Positions 5,651 to 8,948 of a stretch of 8,948 nucleotides of DNA are shown here, piece by piece; the stretch's first letter is position 1, and each line of letters starts with the position of its first letter. Position numbers and translations under genes: made by a program. The notes beneath the pieces are model-generated. The model was not told the DNA's origin. It saw only the letters and a list, made by a program, of their open reading frames with translations, and searched no databases. The stretch is from positions 1-8,948 of the forward strand of contig JAEHDT010000116.1 of the NCBI GenBank assembly GCA_016880225.1. Reading direction: 5' to 3'. This DNA comes from Gemmatimonadota bacterium (GTDB lineage: Bacteria; Gemmatimonadota; Gemmatimonadetes; Gemmatimonadales; GWC2-71-9).

Positions 5651-6231
5651 GCTTTCGGCTTCATCGAGAGATCGACCTGCGGCACCGCCTTCTCCGCCTG
5701 ATCCTCGATCTCCCACAGGTCGGCGGGCTGGGCCTTGGCGAGCCCGGCGACCAGGTTCGTGGGGAACTGCTGCTGCTTGGTGTTGTACTGGGTGGCCGTG
5801 TCGTTGTACAGCTGGCGCGCGAACGCGACCTTGTTCTCGGTCGATGTCAGCTCTTCCTGGAGCTGCCCGATGTTGCCCGTGGCCTTGAGCTGCGGATACT
5901 GCTCCACGACCACCATCAGCCGCTGCAGCGCCGACGAAAGGGCGTTCTCGGCCTGGCTGATCTGCTTGATGCCTTCCGGGCCCGCCGCGTTGACCTTCAC
6001 CGCCTGGTTGCGTGCCTGGATCACCGCCTCGAGCGTGGAGCGCTCGAAGTCCATGGCTCCCTTGACTGCGTTCACGAGGTTGGGGATCAGGTCGTGGCGC
6101 CGCTTGAGTTGGACGTCGATCTGCTTGAACGCGTTGAGCGTCTGGTTCTTGAGGGAGACGAGCCCGTTGTAGGCGCCGATCACCCACGCGACGATGACCA
6201 CCAGGACTACCAGCAGTATGATCGAGCCCAT
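5647..6231 (-). CDS. lemA: LemA family membrane protein
   Basis: The 194-aa product has a single N-terminal membrane helix (residues 3-20) followed by the LemA signature: YNGLVSLKNQTLNAFKQIDVQLKRRHDLIPNLV across residues 21-53. A long helical bundle (55-155) follows, and the segment LYNDTATQYNTKQQQFPTN (141-159) is the conserved C-terminal block. Length and architecture match LemA proteins (about 185-200 aa), which show most of the chain outside the membrane. The biochemical role is unknown. The gene often neighbours M48 proteases or other membrane genes, as here. The ATG at 6231 has GGAG (6240-6237) 5 nt upstream. It lies 28 nt after the MerR-family gene and shares a GTGA overlap with the protease gene, so it is very likely co-transcribed with both. 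Confidence 0.94.
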   Translation of the reverse strand: MGSIILLVVLVVIVAWVIGAYNGLVSLKNQTLNAFKQIDVQLKRRHDLIPNLVNAVKGAMDFERSTLEAVIQARNQAVKVNAAGPEGIKQISQAENALSSALQRLMVVVEQYPQLKATGNIGQLQEELTSTENKVAFARQLYNDTATQYNTKQQQFPTNLVAGLAKAQPADLWEIEDQAEKAVPQVDLSMKPKA

Positions 6232-6259
6232 GTGCGCTCCAGTTCGAAGTGAGTCGACC

Positions 6260-6898
6260 CTACGCGGTCGCGGATGGCAGGAGTTTCGTGAGCGCCTGGC
6301 GCACGGCCTCCGCGACCGCCGCGTCGCCGGGGCCGAGCCGTGCCAGCGGATGGGCCGTCTCGAGGTGCAGTTCCACCCCCCGGCCCACCGGGATCCGGCG
6401 CCAGGAGCTCGCGGTCTCGGGGTCGCGCGCGGCGTCGCGCTCGAGCCAGGCCGTCAACGCCCGGCCCGACTTGCCACGCGGCGGCACCCCTTTGCTCTTG
6501 AGCGGCAGGCGATCGGGGACGGGGAGTGACGCGCCCAGCGCCTGCGCCGCGCGCCGCTCCAGGACATCGCCCGTCTGGTCCTGCATCTCCTTGGTGATGG
6601 TCGCGAGTGTGGTCCCTTCCATCTGCCGCAGCTTGATCCACAGCAGCTGGAGGAAGTGGCGGTAAGAGTAGGTCGCGGCGGTGCCGCGCCCCTCCGGGGG
6701 GCTCACCAGACCCTTGGTCACGTAGAAACGGATCGTCCGCTCGCTCGGCTGAGCGCGCGCCGCCGCGTTGATCGGCGTGATGGCGGAGGCATCGAGCACC
6801 GCGCCGACCAGCGCCGCGAGGTCGCGCAGGTTCCACGGCGCGAGGTTACGGTATTCGCGCAGAACGTGCACCGGCTCGTGCTGCGAGCCCCCCGTCAC
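6260..6898 (-). CDS. MerR-family transcriptional regulator
   Basis: The 212-aa product has a winged helix-turn-helix of MerR type at residues about 38-110. The recognition region SERTIRFYVTKGLVSPPEGR (52-71) is diagnostic (the usual form is RYYxxxGLLxPxR), followed by TAATYSYRHFLQLLWIKLRQMEG, the wing and second helix motif, and LATITKEMQ. The C-terminal half (112-212) has no recognised ligand-binding domain; cysteines are absent, so metal sensing of the classical MerR kind is unlikely. It ends in an acidic and alanine-rich helix. The GTG start (6898) overlaps the stop of the response-regulator gene (GTGA) and is preceded by a GGGGAGGGG Shine-Dalgarno. Its position inside the operon suggests local control of lemA-htpX-plsB, but this is inference. 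Confidence 0.85.
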   Translation of the reverse strand: MTGGSQHEPVHVLREYRNLAPWNLRDLAALVGAVLDASAITPINAAARAQPSERTIRFYVTKGLVSPPEGRGTAATYSYRHFLQLLWIKLRQMEGTTLATITKEMQDQTGDVLERRAAQALGASLPVPDRLPLKSKGVPPRGKSGRALTAWLERDAARDPETASSWRRIPVGRGVELHLETAHPLARLGPGDAAVAEAVRQALTKLLPSATA

Positions 6899-7305
6899 GC
6901 CTGGGCCCCTCCCCGCTCGCGCTCCTCGCTCAGCCGGAACACCGCGGCGAGCCAGTCGGAGACCTCACGCAGGTTGAACGGCTTCCGGATCACGACGCAG
7001 CGATGGTGCTCGAGCCACGTCCGGACCTCTTCCGCTTCTGCATCCCCCGTCATGATCGCGATGCGACCCTCGAGCAGCGGCCAGCGGTGCACGATCGCGA
7101 GGTACAACGCGAGCCCCGACATCGTGGGCAGCCGGATGTCGAGGAGCAGGGCGTCCGGCTGCTGCGCCGCGACCAGCTCGTACGCCGTTTCGGCGCTGCC
7201 GGCCCCGACCACGCGGAGCCCTTGGCGGCCGAGCATGCGCTCGAGCACACGACGCAGCGGCGCCTCGTCGTCCACGATGAGGAGCGTCCGGGGCGCCGTG
7301 CTCAT
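6895..7305 (-). CDS. Stand-alone response-regulator receiver domain protein
   Basis: The 136-aa product is a complete CheY-like receiver with no output domain. Key residues are all present: the acidic pair Asp12-Asp13 (LLIVDDEAPLRRVL), the phospho-acceptor Asp56 (LLLDIRLPTMSG), Thr86 (IAIMTGDAE) and Lys108 (VIRKPF). It should therefore be phosphorylatable by a histidine kinase, none of which is encoded in the window. Without a DNA-binding domain it must act by protein contact, possibly with the AraC-type or MerR-type regulators encoded on either side. The ATG start (7305) overlaps the stop of the upstream regulator (ATGA, 7305-7302), and its stop overlaps the MerR gene, so it is tightly embedded in the operon. 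The C-terminal tail (EERERGGAQA) is short and charged. Confidence 0.92.
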   Translation of the reverse strand: MSTAPRTLLIVDDEAPLRRVLERMLGRQGLRVVGAGSAETAYELVAAQQPDALLLDIRLPTMSGLALYLAIVHRWPLLEGRIAIMTGDAEAEEVRTWLEHHRCVVIRKPFNLREVSDWLAAVFRLSEERERGGAQA

Positions 7306-8099
7306 AACGCCGACACCTTGGACTGCTGCGGGGTCAGGAATCGCTGAACCACTCGCGCCAGCGCCTCGCCCGAGTCGAGCGACAGGCGCATCTCCCCGGC
7401 GGTGAGCCCGAGATAGGCGCGGGCGTGCAGCTGCAGCGTCTTGGTCTGCGCGTACCCCAGGCGCTGCGCCACGTCCTCGATGGTGAAGCCGGGGTCCTGC
7501 AGCAAGCGATGCGCGTACAACACCCGCGCCGCGGACAGGAAGTGACGCGGCGACGGCAGCCCTACGCGCGTGAACCAGCGCTCGCACGTACGTCGATCCA
7601 CCCGGGCGCGCGCCGCCACCTGGCCCACCGTCTGGACCTCGCCTGGGGACCGCAGCGCCTCCTCCAATACCCAGCGCAGCTCGCTCGGCAGCGGCGCCAG
7701 CGCCTGCGCCAGCTGGTCCAGGAGCTGGCGCGACGACGAGCGCGCCTCCTCTTGACCCAGTACCTCCCGCAGCCGGCTGGGATGGTCGTCGTAGTTGGCG
7801 AACACGACGTGCTGGATGCCGCGCTGCCCCAGCGCCAGTAGCACCCCCGCCGTCTGCGGCGTGAGCGTCGTGTACAGGATCAGGGGCAGGGAGGGAAACA
7901 GCACCCGCAGCCGCTCGATCTCCTGCGACCGGGCATCGCCCGACATGAGCGGATCCACCACGGCCAGCTCGACCGGCTGGCTGCGGATGGCCTCGAGCAC
8001 TTCGTCCCAGGTCAGCACCTGCGCCACGCTGAACCGCGACCCCGCGGCCCGGCGCAGCTTGTGGCACTGGACGTCTGAAACGGCGGCTAAGACGAGCAT
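7302..8099 (-). CDS. AraC-type regulator with degenerate receiver-like N-terminus
   Basis: The 265-aa product has two parts. Residues 1-112 follow a receiver-like alternation: MLVLAAVSD strand, LAVVDPLMSG around Asp49, LPLILYTTLT with Thr77, HVVFANYDD. The N-terminal acidic pair and the conserved lysine are missing, so phosphotransfer is doubtful. Residues about 145-240 form an AraC/XylS-type double helix-turn-helix: TVGQVAARARVDRRTCERWF, then ARVLYAHRLLQDPGFTIEDVAQRLGYAQTKTLQLHARAYLGLTAGEMR. The second half with the DVAxxLGY pattern is the most typical. The ATG at 8099 has GGGGGA 5 nt upstream and sits at the head of the operon. Two 19-bp direct repeats 24 bp upstream are natural candidate binding sites for autoregulation. 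Family call is good; ligand or partner is unknown. Confidence 0.85.
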   Translation of the reverse strand: MLVLAAVSDVQCHKLRRAAGSRFSVAQVLTWDEVLEAIRSQPVELAVVDPLMSGDARSQEIERLRVLFPSLPLILYTTLTPQTAGVLLALGQRGIQHVVFANYDDHPSRLREVLGQEEARSSSRQLLDQLAQALAPLPSELRWVLEEALRSPGEVQTVGQVAARARVDRRTCERWFTRVGLPSPRHFLSAARVLYAHRLLQDPGFTIEDVAQRLGYAQTKTLQLHARAYLGLTAGEMRLSLDSGEALARVVQRFLTPQQSKVSAL

Positions 8100-8122
8100 G
8101 GAAAATCCCCCAAAACCCCTAA

Positions 8123-8162
8123 ATGCCGCAAAATCGCCCTACGATGCCGCAAAATCGCCCTA
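8123..8162. repeat. Two perfect 19-bp direct repeats, 21-bp period, upstream of the operon
   Basis: ATGCCGCAAAATCGCCCTA occurs at 8123-8141 and again at 8144-8162. The 21-bp period is two helical turns, so both copies face the same side of DNA. A degenerate third copy (ATCCCCCAAAACCCCTA, 8105-8121) lies closer to the start codon. The A/T tracts stand out from the GC-rich surroundings. They begin 24 bp upstream of the first operon ATG. Tandem direct repeats in phase are typical of operators bound by AraC-family proteins. Confidence 0.7.
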
Positions 8163-8238
8163 AAAGCCGGACGTTCCCGCAGACAGGTTCCGGATGTCCT
8201 GTTGCGCCTGTTCCACACCCTGGACGCCGGAGGCCTCA

Positions 8239-8367
8239 ATGTCCCGCCGTATTCGCGCCCTGTTCGCCCTGCTCGTCGTGTCGTTCGCCCTCTCCGCCGC
8301 CGCGTGTGCCGATGCCACCGGTCCCCGCCACGGCTGCGACGTCAACAACAGCAACACCTGCCAGTAG
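8239..8367 (+). CDS. Tiny putative lipoprotein (42 aa)
   Basis: The ATG at 8239 has a strong GGAGG Shine-Dalgarno (8229-8233) with 5-nt spacing. The peptide is MSRRIRALFALLVVSF, then ALSAAAC with Cys23 as a plausible lipidated cysteine, and a short tail of 19 residues (ADATGPRHGCDVNNSNTCQ). A basic start, hydrophobic core and cysteine at this position match a lipoprotein or Sec signal peptide. The -3 to -1 residues AAA are not the classical LxG form, so lipidation is likely but not certain. Cys33 and Cys41 could form a disulfide. The gene is divergent from the AraC-led operon and ends 5 bp before the converging TPR gene. Function unknown. Signal-like sequence plus a good ribosome-binding site make it more than a chance ORF. 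Confidence 0.65.
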   Translation: MSRRIRALFALLVVSFALSAAACADATGPRHGCDVNNSNTCQ

Positions 8368-8372
8368 TAGCT

Positions 8373-8948
8373 CTAGCCGACGAGCTGCGCGAGGGACTCC
8401 GAGACCTCGCGCAGCGCGGCCGTCTGCAGCACTGGCTCGGTCGCCGGTTGCCCCTCGCGCGCCATCGCCTGCTCGCACTCGGGTAGCCCCCCGAGGATTC
8501 GCTCGATCCGGAACTCGAACTCGTGCAGTCCGGCGGCGCTCGCGATAGCGAGAGCTTCCCTCATGAGAACCTCGGCGCGCCGGAACCGCCCGAACCGGGC
8601 CTGCCCGATCCCCTGTTTCAGATAGAAATCCGCCCTGATGTTGGGAGGCATGTCCGGCAGCCGCTCCTCGCACCGCTCCCGCCAGCGTGCGAACCCGACG
8701 TGGTCGCGCCGGAACGACGCGCAGTGCATCAGCTCGATCAAGGCGTTGCTCACGGTTTCCCGCGTGCCCCCGCGCCGCACCACTTCAGCCAGAGCACGCT
8801 CCGCCCCGGTGGCGTCGCCAAGGGTCAGCATCATCACGCCCACGTCACCGAGCGCCCGAAGCCTGGAGTCGTCCTCCTCGTACAGCTCGAACGCGCGCCA
8901 GGCATGCGGGATCGCTTCCGCCGACTGCCCCATGTGGTAGCGCGCGAC
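8373..8948 (-). CDS. TPR-like helical-repeat protein, C-terminal part, start beyond window
   Basis: The frame is open from the right window edge to TAG at 8373 and encodes 191 residues. It begins with VARYHMGQSAEA and shows helix pairs of about 34-40 residues in TPR style. Examples are MGQSAEAIPHAWRAFELYEE, LGDATGAERALAEVVRRGG, and FGRFRRAEVLMREALAIASAAG. The Gly/Ala-rich turns and the spacing of large hydrophobics suggest protein-protein interaction repeats. The last 40 residues, after GGLPECEQAM, are a non-repeat tail. Because the start lies outside, any N-terminal domain, such as a DNA-binding or activator domain, cannot be seen. The internal ATG at 8933 is not a credible start since no Shine-Dalgarno precedes it and the repeat is already under way. 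No terminator is seen in the 5-bp gap to the lipoprotein gene. Confidence 0.7.
   Translation of the reverse strand, partial: VARYHMGQSAEAIPHAWRAFELYEEDDSRLRALGDVGVMMLTLGDATGAERALAEVVRRGGTRETVSNALIELMHCASFRRDHVGFARWRERCEERLPDMPPNIRADFYLKQGIGQARFGRFRRAEVLMREALAIASAAGLHEFEFRIERILGGLPECEQAMAREGQPATEPVLQTAALREVSESLAQLVG

Noticed and set aside
4496..5701. A 401-aa open frame on the plus strand, with a proline-rich stretch
   Set aside because: It lies antisense to lemA, htpX and plsB; its proline run is the complement of the glycine tract, and it shows no domain or ribosome-binding site.
8143..8162. Possible sigma-54 promoter (GG...GC pattern) in the direct repeats, minus strand
   Set aside because: The GG and GC are 7 bases apart, not the required 10.
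8183..8202. ACAGG-N10-CCTGT dyad between the operon and the lipoprotein gene
   Set aside because: Only 5-bp arms with a long spacer; expected by chance in a region this size and no second copy was seen.
8123..8548. Plus-strand frame in which the 21-bp repeats read as a repeated MPQNRPT peptide
   Set aside because: The repeat period is a multiple of three by chance; the rest is Arg/Pro/Ser-rich shadow sequence of the lipoprotein and TPR genes, with no ribosome-binding site.

Overview
The window is very GC-rich, with G/C-dominated third codon positions. Its secreted proteins carry short signal peptides ending in LAAQ or in an alanine-rich lipobox. Together with the LemA/M48/PlsB gene set, this suggests a Gemmatimonadota-like soil or environmental bacterium. 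The lineage call is an inference from style; no marker gene in the window proves it.

Layout, left to right. Positions 1-88 hold the start of a cold-shock protein gene on the minus strand. It is preceded by a clear promoter (TTGACA-17-TAGCTT) and a leader of about 154 nt that contains a terminator-like hairpin with a U-tract and two more hairpins. Positions 362-925 (minus) encode a small secreted protein of unknown function, and 972-1595 (plus) a 207-aa protein of unknown function. These two diverge from a 46-bp gap whose palindromic TTATAA can act as a -10 box in both directions and would make the plus-strand mRNA leaderless. Positions 1596-2253 hold no convincing protein gene. This stretch contains a cluster of TCCACA/TGTGGA words, a promoter (TTGCGC-16-TATATT), roughly 430 bp dense in inverted repeats, and a strong intrinsic terminator, so it is a candidate structured RNA or a long leader of the next gene. 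That gene (2254-2958, plus) is a NodB-family polysaccharide deacetylase. A short alanine-rich ORF follows (3021-3224, plus).

Positions 3231-8099, all on the minus strand, form one compact six-gene operon. In transcription order it encodes an AraC-type regulator with a degenerate receiver domain, a stand-alone response-regulator receiver, a MerR-family regulator, LemA, an HtpX-like M48 membrane protease, and a PlsB-type glycerol-3-phosphate acyltransferase. Four of the five junctions are 4-base ATGA/GTGA overlaps; the other gap is 28 nt. The arrangement couples three regulatory proteins to membrane-protein quality control and to the first step of phospholipid synthesis, and so looks like an envelope-homeostasis module. 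Just upstream of its first codon lie two perfect 19-bp direct repeats spaced 21 bp apart, which are candidate operators.

Positions 8239-8367 (plus) encode a tiny 42-aa putative lipoprotein. Positions 8373-8948 (minus) are the C-terminal part of a TPR-like helical-repeat protein that runs off the right edge. I saw no mobile elements, CRISPR arrays, tRNAs or rRNAs.
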